Shown in pieces: positions 41,118-49,043 of a stretch of DNA of 64,000 nt. The first letter of the stretch is position 1; every line of letters starts with the position of its first letter. Position numbers and translations under genes: made by a program. Source of the stretch: Udaeobacter sp025935755 (GTDB taxonomy: Bacteria > Verrucomicrobiota > Verrucomicrobiia > Chthoniobacterales > UBA10450); NCBI GenBank assembly GCA_036278715.1, contig DASUKN010000050.1, forward strand, positions 28,944-92,943. Reading direction: 5' to 3'. The notes beneath the pieces are model-generated. The model was not told the DNA's origin. It saw only the letters and a program-made list of their open reading frames with translations, and made no database searches.

Positions 41118-43640
41118 ATGAAAATCCGCAATACGTCCTTGCTTCAAATTGTGGCTCTGACCGCTGCGCTCTTTACTTGGTCTCTTGAGATACGCGCAGC
41201 CAACTCATCTCCAGCACCTGGCCAGTCCGATGATTCATCCTGGCCACGAGAACGTTATCAGAATGGGAACCGGCTGATCGTTTATCAACCGCAGGTGGAC
41301 GACTGGAAGAACTTCCAGGATTTGACCTGGCGAATGGCGGTTTCGCTTACGCCCAAGAGCGGCAAAACAGTGGTGGGTGTGGTGGAAATGAAGGGAACGA
41401 CGAGCATCGATAACGTTGCCAAGCTGGTCAACATCTCCAACCTGCAGATTACAAACACCTATTTTCCGTCACTCGACAAGGCTACCGCAGATAAGATGGA
41501 GCAGGCGTTTAAAAGTTTTGTGCCATCCACCTTCCAGATTTCCTTGTTTCGTTTGATTGCGTCCACACCCAAGAACCAACCTTCGCAAGGTGTGCAGTTG
41601 AACAACGATCCGCCGAAGATTTTTGTCGGTTACCGGCCGTCGATCTTGCTGAGTGTGAATGGCGATCCAGTCCTTTCTGTAGTTCCGAACACGAATTTGC
41701 AGTTCGTCGCCAACACACAGTGGCCGCTGTTCCTCGACGAGAGTGCGTCCGCTTATTACCTCGCTGTGGGTCAGCAATGGCTGACTGCCAGCAAGCTGGA
41801 TGGTCAATGGTCGGCAACCAAAAAGTTGCCGCCAGAAATGTCCAAGGTACCACAAGACAAACAGTGGAGCGGGCTCAAAAAATTTATCCCGCCACCAGCA
41901 AACACCAAGGGGCCAGCTCCGGACGTTTTTTACAGCGATAAGCCGGCTGAAATCATCCTGTTCGATGGGCAACCTGCTTACGCGCAGGTGCCGGATACAC
42001 AGCTTGAATACGCGACGAACACAAGCAGCGTTGTGTTCCAATACAAACCGACGAAGCATTTCTACTATCTGACTGCTGGCCGATGGTTCAGCGCGGCTGA
42101 CCTGCAAGGTCCGTGGACCTACGCTACACCGGATCTCCCTGCTGACTTCGCTAAGATTCCCACAAGCAGTCCTGCTTCCGCGATCCTCGCTACGGTCCCG
42201 GGAACGGAGCAAGCGAAGGATGCGGTTTTGCTGGCTCAGGTTCCGACAACGATGACGGTCAAACCTGCCGAGGCTGCAGCTAAGGTGAAGGTTGCCTATG
42301 CCGGCGATCCGAAATTTGAACCAATCAAAGGGACCTCGATGCAGTACGCCACAAACACGGCTGACAAGGTAATCGAGCTTGATGGCACGTATTACCTATG
42401 CCTTCAAGGGGTGTGGTTCATGGCTCCTGCTCCAACCGGTCCATGGTCAACGTGCATGTCGGTTCCAACTGAGATCTACACGATTCCATCAAGCTCTCCG
42501 GTTTACAACGTGACGTACGTTAAACAAACCGCGAACCCCGATGGCACGGTCACGTCGAACTACACGGCGGGCTATCTAGGCACCTTCATTCTGGGTGCTG
42601 CCACCGGAGCGATCCTGGCTGACGGGAGTGGCTATTGGTGGCCGCCATATTGTAATGCTGGTTACTACTATCCCTACCCCGCAACGTACTGTGGCGCTTA
42701 CTATGGCTATGGTTATCACTACGGCACGCCCTATTACGATTATAACACGGGAGCCTATGGCTGGCATGGGAGTGCTTATGGTCCGAATGGATCCGCGAGT
42801 TGGGCGGCTGGGTACAATCCTTACACAGGAACATACGCTCGAGGCGGTACTGTCTCGACTCCTTACGGCACCAGGAGTGCAGCACAGGCGTACAATCCAT
42901 ACACCGGCACTTATGCGCAGACGCGACAAGGCTCTAGTCCCACAGCTCAATGGGGCAGCTCATATGTATCCCGCGGAAACCAGAGTGCTACCACAGGCCA
43001 TTACTCCACGGCAAATGGAACGGTAGCCGGAGCTTCAACCTCGGCAGGCGGTAAGGCCGTCGGAGCGAATACCGCATGGGGGAATTCGGCAGCGGGCAAA
43101 ACCGCCAGTGGGAACATGTATGCCGAGCACGATGGCAATGTTTACAAAAACACTGGCAACGGCTGGCAGAAATACGACAACGGCAGTTGGAACAATGTGA
43201 ACAAACCGCAGCCCAACTGGCAGGGGGCAGAGAATAATCAGCAACGGACTGGAAGCGAATCCTATCAGCAACGAACATCATCCGAAAACAGTAGCGCCGA
43301 TCGATCCACCGAAGGCAGCAGTTACAATCGATCCAATGAAAGTAGCCCTGAACGCTCCAGCGGCGGCTACAACCGATCCAGCGGGGAAGGTGGAACTGGT
43401 AATTTGGATCGCGAGGCTCAGAACCGGTCGCGTGGCGATTTTTCGAGCCAGCGTTTCCAGAACTTCCAACGCAGCGGCGGTGGTGGAGACTTCGGCGGTG
43501 GTCGCTTTGGCGGCGGAGGATTCGGTGGCGATGATCGTTTTGGTGGCGATCGCTTCGGGGGAGGTGCCTTTGGCGGAGCAGGCCGCTTTGGCGGATTCGG
43601 TGGGGGCGGGGGCCGTGGAGGGTTCAGGGGGCGGCGATAA
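41118..43640 (+). CDS. Large exported protein with W-F-x-A repeats and Gly/Arg-rich tail
   Basis: This 840-residue protein starts with a signal peptide (about residues 1-27). Three modules of about 55-60 residues follow at roughly 189-245, 291-348 and 403-457. Each has the pattern TxLQYxxNT, then YYLxxxxxW(L/F)xAxxLxGxW, then a proline-bounded linker. The middle of the protein is tyrosine-rich (residues 505-545, repeated GYYYPYP and YGYGYHYG), with the unit YNPYTGTYA twice (566-574 and 592-600). The last 150 residues are Ser/Asn-rich and then Gly/Arg/Phe-rich, ending in RGGFRGRR. The family has been labelled carbohydrate-binding in databases, from memory. A cell-surface or matrix role is plausible. 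Confidence 0.85.
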   Translation: MKIRNTSLLQIVALTAALFTWSLEIRAANSSPAPGQSDDSSWPRERYQNGNRLIVYQPQVDDWKNFQDLTWRMAVSLTPKSGKTVVGVVEMKGTTSIDNVAKLVNISNLQITNTYFPSLDKATADKMEQAFKSFVPSTFQISLFRLIASTPKNQPSQGVQLNNDPPKIFVGYRPSILLSVNGDPVLSVVPNTNLQFVANTQWPLFLDESASAYYLAVGQQWLTASKLDGQWSATKKLPPEMSKVPQDKQWSGLKKFIPPPANTKGPAPDVFYSDKPAEIILFDGQPAYAQVPDTQLEYATNTSSVVFQYKPTKHFYYLTAGRWFSAADLQGPWTYATPDLPADFAKIPTSSPASAILATVPGTEQAKDAVLLAQVPTTMTVKPAEAAAKVKVAYAGDPKFEPIKGTSMQYATNTADKVIELDGTYYLCLQGVWFMAPAPTGPWSTCMSVPTEIYTIPSSSPVYNVTYVKQTANPDGTVTSNYTAGYLGTFILGAATGAILADGSGYWWPPYCNAGYYYPYPATYCGAYYGYGYHYGTPYYDYNTGAYGWHGSAYGPNGSASWAAGYNPYTGTYARGGTVSTPYGTRSAAQAYNPYTGTYAQTRQGSSPTAQWGSSYVSRGNQSATTGHYSTANGTVAGASTSAGGKAVGANTAWGNSAAGKTASGNMYAEHDGNVYKNTGNGWQKYDNGSWNNVNKPQPNWQGAENNQQRTGSESYQQRTSSENSSADRSTEGSSYNRSNESSPERSSGGYNRSSGEGGTGNLDREAQNRSRGDFSSQRFQNFQRSGGGGDFGGGRFGGGGFGGDDRFGGDRFGGGAFGGAGRFGGFGGGGGRGGFRGRR

Positions 43641-43712
43641 AATTTCTATCTTGAATTTGCTTCTGATTCCGAAACAACGAAAAAACTCAGTCAACCCAGC
43701 TAAATAAAACAT

Positions 43713-44165
43713 ATGAGAATACTATTAACACTAACGAGTGCTGCCATCGCCATGATGGCATTAGCCTTGATAACAGCCTGTCAGAGCACCGGCACCGGTC
43801 AATCTGCAACTGCTCAAAACGAGGCCGTGCTCAGCCAGTCAGGGTTTAAGACGATTGCAGTTACGACACCGAAACAGCAACAGGCCGTAAGCAAGTTACC
43901 GCAAGGGACGGTGTCTGCGGTGAAATACCACGGCAAAAAATATTACGTGTATCCTACCGCCAGCAACGATAAGATTTACGTCGGCAAACAAGCGCATTTG
44001 AACGCTGCTAAGCAGGCGGTTGCCACACAGCAGGCGCAGGCCGGTCAGAATAATATGAATCCAGCGCCCACGATGACATTTCAGGGCCATGGTCAAAACC
44101 AAGTCGTCGCTGAGGAATTCGATGGATTTGGCCCTATGGGTGTCAATGCATTGGGAGATTGGTAA
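43713..44165 (+). CDS. Modular lipoprotein, SGFK/YVG plus GFGPMG domain (member 2)
   Basis: This 150-residue lipoprotein (lipobox LITAC) holds both parts of the family. Residues about 38-105 are the SGFK/YVG domain (SGFKTIAVTTPKQQQAV, GKKYYVYPTASNDKIYVG). After a Gln/Ala linker, the C-terminus ends with FDGFGPMGVNALGDW. It is followed 81 bp later by a protein having only the first part (44247) and then one having only the second (44635), which suggests that a two-part ancestor was split or duplicated. No enzymatic motif is seen. It is 72 bp after the 840-residue repeat protein and probably shares its transcript. Confidence 0.78.
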   Translation: MRILLTLTSAAIAMMALALITACQSTGTGQSATAQNEAVLSQSGFKTIAVTTPKQQQAVSKLPQGTVSAVKYHGKKYYVYPTASNDKIYVGKQAHLNAAKQAVATQQAQAGQNNMNPAPTMTFQGHGQNQVVAEEFDGFGPMGVNALGDW

Positions 44166-44246
44166 CCCGCGATACTCAATGCTCAGGATTTCTTCACCTG
44201 GTTTACACGAGAGATAAATATCAACAAAAACTACCAACCCAAAAGA

Positions 44247-44588
44247 ATGAAAAACCCATCAACACTAACAACTATAGCCGGTATCGGCGCGGTCCTGGCG
44301 TTTAGTTCCCTGTCTACGGCGATTGCCGCGAGTGGGGATGAAGCTTCCAGAAAAGAGGCTTTACTCTCGCAGTCCGGTTTTAAGGTCGTAACGGTCACGA
44401 CCGCGAAGCAGAAAGAGGCGGTCAATGGCCTGGCCCCGAATAGATGCTCAGCCGTGACGTATAATGGGAAACTCTTTTACGTGTTTCCCACCACAGCAAG
44501 AGATAAGTTCTACGTAGGGAAACAAACCCAATTCAACAAATATAAGAAGGCGCTCGCGGCGGCTAAGGCCGGTCAACCAGCAAGCTAA
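44247..44588 (+). CDS. Exported SGFK/YVG-domain protein (member 3)
   Basis: This 113-residue protein has an ordinary signal peptide (MKNPSTLTTIAGIGAVLAFSS) and no lipobox Cys. It contains only the SGFK/YVG domain (SGFKVVTVTTAKQKEAVNGL, GKLFYVFPTTARDKFYVG) and then a short basic tail. It lacks the GFGPMG C-terminus, which the next protein supplies. The domain is similar to that of the proteins at 35682 and 43713. Confidence 0.75.
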   Translation: MKNPSTLTTIAGIGAVLAFSSLSTAIAASGDEASRKEALLSQSGFKVVTVTTAKQKEAVNGLAPNRCSAVTYNGKLFYVFPTTARDKFYVGKQTQFNKYKKALAAAKAGQPAS

Positions 44589-44634
44589 AAGTTTCAATAC
44601 ACCAAAAATCAACAACCTTGCAAAACCTACACAT

Positions 44635-44889
44635 ATGAAAAGCCTAATAACATTGGCAGGTATAGCTAGTATGGGTGTGGTTCTGGCATTCTTATCTGGA
44701 TGCGAGACTACTGGCAGCAGCTCGGGTGCAGCAAGCCAGCAGGGCCAAACTGGTGGTCAACCCGGTCAACAACTGATACAGGGACAGTCTCTATATCCCA
44801 CACTCGAGACCGCGGGACAAAACAACGTTGAAGTCCAGCAGTTTGGTGGGTTCGGCCCAATGGGCACGGCTGCTCTGGGCGATTGGTAA
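44635..44889 (+). CDS. Lipoprotein with GFGPMG tail only (member 4)
   Basis: This 84-residue lipoprotein (lipobox FLSGC, Cys23) has a glutamine/glycine-rich spacer and the C-terminal motif VQQFGGFGPMGTAALGDW, nearly identical to the end of the protein at 43713 (EEFDGFGPMGVNALGDW). It lacks the SGFK/YVG domain. It is 46 bp after member 3. The GFGPMG tail likely docks to a common partner or surface. A gap of 271 bp with no gene follows. Confidence 0.7.
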   Translation: MKSLITLAGIASMGVVLAFLSGCETTGSSSGAASQQGQTGGQPGQQLIQGQSLYPTLETAGQNNVEVQQFGGFGPMGTAALGDW

Positions 44890-45160
44890 ACGCCCGGTAC
44901 ACAACAGCCAGGGCCAGCAACTCGATAGCCGCTGCAGTCGAGGAGGCCCCGCCGGCAACGTCTGGGCTGCGAGTAACTGGAACGCGGTTGAACGCGTCGT
45001 CGCAGACGTTCCGATTTCCCGCACCTCGACCTGAGGTGGAGGACGGGCCTGACCATCATCTACGGAGTCGCAGCCCCAGTGAAGGCGCCGCTGATGGGTC
45101 AAGTGCAGACGTACTAGCGCAAAATAAAGACCGGTTATTCTCACCCAAAAAAGAATCAGA

Positions 45161-46144
45161 ATGAAAAGCAATCTGATCGCCTCCAGTGCCACCCTGGTCG
45201 GCTTCCTAGTTCTCTCGGTGACCCCCAGAATTCATGCGACTGAACGTGTGGATGTGAACACAACTAACGCCATCGACGAGTCTTTCGGTTCGAATGCACA
45301 CGTAGCGCTTCGGTTCCCGTTGCAGGATAGTAAGAATTTGAGTTACGGAGCAGTTATTGACTCGTCTACCGAACAGGGAGATGAATCGGCGAGCGAATTG
45401 AATCGCAAGCTCAGCAACCCGGTGAGCAGCATCTGGTCGATTTCAAGTCAGTTCAATAACTTCGAGCTCAACAATGGCCAGTGGAGTAATAACTGGAACT
45501 TTCAGCCAGTGCTGCCGGTCGGCCTAACGAAAGATTGGAACCTGATTACGCGGCCAGTGATGCCTTTCTACAACATTGTCCCGCGCGAGACTTCCCCCAA
45601 CGAATTTGCGCGCGAGGCCGGACTGGGCGATCTGGCTCTGTTGGAGTTGTTATCGCCGGCCAACTCGGGCAACTGGGTTCTCGGAGCCGGGCCTACGGCC
45701 ATTTTCCCCACTGCGACCTCCGGCTTCACTGGCCAGGGCAAGTGGCAGCTCGGGCCGAGTGTCGTAGTGGGTTACCTTACCAAGACGTACTTTATTGGCG
45801 TGTTTCCGCAGCAGTGGTGGTCTATAGGCGGTGAGCATGGCCGGCCCGACACGAACCAGATGAACCTGCAACCCATCGCCACACTCTTTTTTCGTGAGGG
45901 ATGGAGCTTCGGCTATTCCGGGAACATCCTGGCAGATTGGACCGCACCGTCTCCGGACGTCTGGACGGTTCCCATCGGGCTCGGTTTAGGCAAGGTCGTG
46001 AAATTTGGGCGCCTGCCCGTTAAGATTCAGCTAGCGGTGCAATACATGCCTGTGCATCCCCGGATCTCTGGACAAGAGTGGAACGTGCAGCTCCAGGTTA
46101 CTCCTGTTATACCGAAGCTTATTAAGGGAGTCCTGTTTCAGTAA
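45161..46144 (+). CDS. Outer-membrane transporter-like barrel protein
   Basis: This 327-residue protein starts with a signal peptide (SSATLVGFLVLSVTPRIHA) and is a barrel of the kind called a MetA/phenol-pathway or neuromedin-like transporter: NNWNFQPVLPVGLTKDWNLITRPVMPFYNIV, LGAGPTAIFPTATSG, WQLGPSVVVGYLTKTYFIGVFPQQWWSIGG, and WTVPIGLGLGKVVKFG toward the end. It closes with QVTPVIPKLIKGVLFQ. It is the last gene of the plus-strand envelope island and converges with the lipoprotein hydrolase on the minus strand. A role in small-molecule passage through the outer membrane is likely. Confidence 0.87.
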   Translation: MKSNLIASSATLVGFLVLSVTPRIHATERVDVNTTNAIDESFGSNAHVALRFPLQDSKNLSYGAVIDSSTEQGDESASELNRKLSNPVSSIWSISSQFNNFELNNGQWSNNWNFQPVLPVGLTKDWNLITRPVMPFYNIVPRETSPNEFAREAGLGDLALLELLSPANSGNWVLGAGPTAIFPTATSGFTGQGKWQLGPSVVVGYLTKTYFIGVFPQQWWSIGGEHGRPDTNQMNLQPIATLFFREGWSFGYSGNILADWTAPSPDVWTVPIGLGLGKVVKFGRLPVKIQLAVQYMPVHPRISGQEWNVQLQVTPVIPKLIKGVLFQ

Positions 46145-46192
46145 CCCGAAAAATCCCAGCACTGCCAGTGGCGCTCACGCGCGCTGAGCGTC

Positions 46193-47650
46193 TCAATGCA
46201 GCTTGTCTTGGTTTAATTTTCGTGTGTCCGGCACTGTCGGCAAGCTTGCCCGTTGCGAATGAGTAGCTTGACCTCCTGCATCCAAGGGGAAATGCATACG
46301 GTAAAGGGCGCCAAACATCGCAACGGAGTTGTCGCTCCACAATCCGCCATGGCCCCAAATAATCTCCTTCGGCACCCGAACTATCCAACAAGGCACATGA
46401 GCGTTACCGCTATAAACAAACTGCCAGCGTTGCCAGTCCTCATTGCCTGTCGCAGGGCGCGACTCGTTAGGGTTGTATCCCGGACCGCGGCAGAATTGTT
46501 TCTCATGACCATCGTTCTTCTCACTGGTGAGAAAGGTTCGGCCTTGCACGTTTTGTCGAATGTTGGCTTCGAAAGCACGGTTCTCATACGTGCTTAGATT
46601 GGCGGGCGGACTCGCTCCTCCCAGGGGAACAACGTTAAAATTCACCAGATATTTGTCGTTACCGGGCGTGTGAGTCTGGAACTCGTTCTCTGATATTTTT
46701 TGTCCGTTCCCGCCAGGCACTGGAACCGCGTCCCAGTGATAATGAAAATTCGCGACGTTCGCAAGGCCGGTCCCGATCGGAAAGAAACCACCTGTCGCCT
46801 GATCGTTTTCAGATTGCAGAATAACAAATAGGGGACGGTTTTCATTCACGACCGCCCCCTGCTCGGCTCCAGGTGTCCTACCTACATAAGCATGCCGGGT
46901 TGGGTCGTACTGATAAAGGTACTCGAGTTCCGACATTAATTGTCGTGTGCCAATGGAATTATCTGCGGGGTTGAACGCGACGGCCATGTCCCAGGGACTG
47001 GCGTTGCGCGCCCCGGTGCTGCTAGCATCGAGAATGGAATGGGCAATCGTACTGCTCAGGACCAATCCGCCAAATGAATGACCCATCAACACGCAATGAT
47101 GGACCTGCTTGTCCGGCGCTCGTGCGGTCAATGCGAGTTCATTGATGGTAGCCAGGCAGCTATTCTGCGCCGCGACTTCGTTGCCCGCCGATTTGCGATT
47201 CCAAAAGGTCAGCAAATTCAGACCGGGAATGGTAAGGTTTTTGCCACGCCATCCAATGTATACTCCGATGACGTTGATATTTCCCTGAGTCACCTCGGGG
47301 AGCCGGGAGACCATATCAATGAAGTGCTCAAATCGGCAAACATCGCCGGAGTTCGCATTGTTCATCCAACCGTGGATATAAACGAAAAGCAACGGGCGTT
47401 GCGCCTGGCGGATCGTGTTGATCGCAGCCACGCGCTGTGACGTATCCAAGGCCGAGCCTTGATCTCCGAATTCAATGAAGGCGAATTTGTAACGACCATC
47501 GGCAGGACCTCGCACTGAATTAACGGGGTCACTCGACGTGTTTGCATGATATGGCCCGTATGGAGCGCAGGACCCGAGGAAAGATACCGACGCCAGCAGA
47601 GATACCGCGCGGTACCGGATTGAATGAGAAGGTCGCACTGTCTCGAGCAA
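46193..47650 (-). CDS. Lipoprotein alpha/beta-hydrolase
   Basis: I start at a TTG at 47650 preceded by AAGGAG 8 bases upstream. From it the protein opens with a lipoprotein signal (SIRYRAVSLLASVSFLGSC, Cys24). The longer frame to an ATG at 47725 would run through the operator palindrome, so it is less likely. The mature protein is an alpha/beta-hydrolase: oxyanion-type FVYIHGWMNNA, nucleophile elbow LMGHSFGGLVLSS, and a His-containing C-terminal region. Length is about 485 residues. It is convergent with the barrel gene at 45161 and divergent from the LysR gene. It may act on esters in the outer membrane; substrate unknown. Confidence 0.87.
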   Translation of the reverse strand: MLETVRPSHSIRYRAVSLLASVSFLGSCAPYGPYHANTSSDPVNSVRGPADGRYKFAFIEFGDQGSALDTSQRVAAINTIRQAQRPLLFVYIHGWMNNANSGDVCRFEHFIDMVSRLPEVTQGNINVIGVYIGWRGKNLTIPGLNLLTFWNRKSAGNEVAAQNSCLATINELALTARAPDKQVHHCVLMGHSFGGLVLSSTIAHSILDASSTGARNASPWDMAVAFNPADNSIGTRQLMSELEYLYQYDPTRHAYVGRTPGAEQGAVVNENRPLFVILQSENDQATGGFFPIGTGLANVANFHYHWDAVPVPGGNGQKISENEFQTHTPGNDKYLVNFNVVPLGGASPPANLSTYENRAFEANIRQNVQGRTFLTSEKNDGHEKQFCRGPGYNPNESRPATGNEDWQRWQFVYSGNAHVPCWIVRVPKEIIWGHGGLWSDNSVAMFGALYRMHFPLDAGGQATHSQRASLPTVPDTRKLNQDKLH

Positions 47651-47692
47651 TAACCAATCTCCTTTTCGAAAACAATAAATTACCTCTGAAAT

Positions 47693-47718
47693 GGCGTAGG
47701 TCTTTGGTCCAATACGCC
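47693..47718. promoter_or_regulatory. Recurrent operator between the hydrolase and LysR genes
   Basis: A 26-base dyad with GGCGTA and TACGCC arms around GGTCTTTGGTCC; the minus strand reads CCAAAGACCTACGCC in place of CTAAAGTCCTATAG. The centre is about 56 bp before the TTG of the hydrolase at 47650 and about 153 bp before the LysR ATG at 47859. Confidence 0.5.
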
Positions 47719-47858
47719 GAGACAACGCCGAAAAAGTGAAAACTGCACAACGGTCGTCCGGATCCGTAGCTCCGGGCGGACTGGCGCTGGACAGCCACGA
47801 GGTGGTTGGCTTTACGACTGGTTAGGCGAGTGCGAGTGTTCACTCGGCACGCCTACCC

Positions 47859-48776
47859 ATGGAGATTCATCAGTTGCGTTATTTCGTTGCCGTCGCGGAC
47901 GAAGGAAGTTTTTCGCGCGCGGCCGCCAAGGTGCGCGTGGCGCAACCTTCTTTGAGCCAGCAGATTCGGAAGCTCGAAACGGAAATCGGCCAGCCGTTGT
48001 TTGATCGTTTGCCAAGATCAGTTGTCCTAACGGAGGCGGGCCGCTGTTTCCTCGACTATGCCCGCCAGATTTTAGCGTCCATTGGCGATGCCCGCCGATG
48101 CGTGGATGAGCTTAAAGATGCGGTTACCGGGAAGCTGGCTGTCGGCGCGATTCCCACCGTCGCTCCGTACGTACTCCCGGAATTGGTTAAGAAATTCCAC
48201 AAAGATTATCCCGAAGTAAGTTTGGAGCTGGTCGAGGACGTGACAGACGGCATCACGCGGCGCATAGAAGCCGGAGAACTGGACGTGGCCTTGGCGTCCA
48301 CCTGCCGGCAAACCCCGGGTTTGCAGCGCGAATCGTTAGGCCGAGAACCATTGCTCGCGCTAGTACCCGAAGCAGATCCGCTGGCAAAGCAGGACCTCGT
48401 GCAGCTGGATGATCTTAAATCACAGCGATTCCTTCTTCTCCACGAGATGCATTGCCTGTCTCAACAAGTGCATCACCTGCTCGAATCCCGCCGTCTCCGT
48501 CCGGAGATTGCACTGGCCGGTAGTCAGCTCACGACCATTGCGCACATGGTCGCGGCTGGTATCGGCGTTTCAATCGTTCCGCAGATGATGGTGAAACATC
48601 AAGAGACCCCTGGCTGTGTTAGTCTGCCGTTCGCTGCACCGATCCCCCAGCGGGAACTTAATTTTCTTCACAACCCGCTACGGTTTCAGAGCAAAGCGGC
48701 GGCAGCCTTTCATCGCGAGGCTGCGGCGTTATTGTCCGGCGAAAATTCGTCGACAGACGACGACGTGAAACACTGA
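47859..48776 (+). CDS. LysR-type regulator, OxyR-like with Cys199 only
   Basis: This 305-residue regulator has the LysR N-terminal helix-turn-helix (residues 1-62, MEIHQLRYFVAVADEGSFSRAA, then AQPSLSQQIRKLE) and a periplasmic-binding-like effector domain. It aligns with OxyR and has a Cys at residue 199 (FLLLHEMHCL), the position of the peroxidatic Cys of E. coli OxyR. The partner Cys208 is a Leu (SQQVHHLLES). Further Cys residues occur at 149 and 253. Sensing by sulfenic acid at Cys199 alone, or a different sensor ligand, is possible. No catalase or peroxiredoxin gene is adjacent; its divergent neighbour is the lipoprotein hydrolase. Confidence 0.9.
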   Translation: MEIHQLRYFVAVADEGSFSRAAAKVRVAQPSLSQQIRKLETEIGQPLFDRLPRSVVLTEAGRCFLDYARQILASIGDARRCVDELKDAVTGKLAVGAIPTVAPYVLPELVKKFHKDYPEVSLELVEDVTDGITRRIEAGELDVALASTCRQTPGLQRESLGREPLLALVPEADPLAKQDLVQLDDLKSQRFLLLHEMHCLSQQVHHLLESRRLRPEIALAGSQLTTIAHMVAAGIGVSIVPQMMVKHQETPGCVSLPFAAPIPQRELNFLHNPLRFQSKAAAAFHREAAALLSGENSSTDDDVKH

Positions 48777-48779
48777 AGC

Positions 48780-48953
48780 CTATCTCATCGTTTCCAACGC
48801 CGTCGCTACCATGGATAACATGGGCCAAACGGCGAGGACCAGGATGATGCAGAAGACGGCGAGCTCAGGTAAGTAGTGAGGTTGTGCCCTGTGCACATAT
48901 CTTTCCTCGAGGAAGCGTGAGATGCGCTGTCCTATCGGTATTCTAGTTTCCAT
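48780..48953 (-). CDS. Small membrane protein of 57 residues
   Basis: A frame of 58 codons starts METRIPIGQRISRFLEERYVHRAQPHYLPEL (given here in pieces: METRIPIGQR, then ISRFLEERYV) and continues into a hydrophobic helix AVFCIILVLAVWPMLSMV and a charged end. One membrane segment follows a basic amphipathic N-terminus, the pattern expected for an inner-membrane small protein. The Shine-Dalgarno-like GAGG lies only two bases before the ATG, which is closer than usual, so the start is not certain. It sits between LysR (convergent) and the SET gene. I do not recognise it. Confidence 0.45.
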   Translation of the reverse strand: METRIPIGQRISRFLEERYVHRAQPHYLPELAVFCIILVLAVWPMLSMVATALETMR

Positions 48954-49043
48954 GCCTCAACCGGCCACATCCGGAGGGCGGATTGAAATACTTTATTCCT
49001 CTAGGCGCAATAGGTTTTGCCTATTCCGCAGAATCTCAGAACC

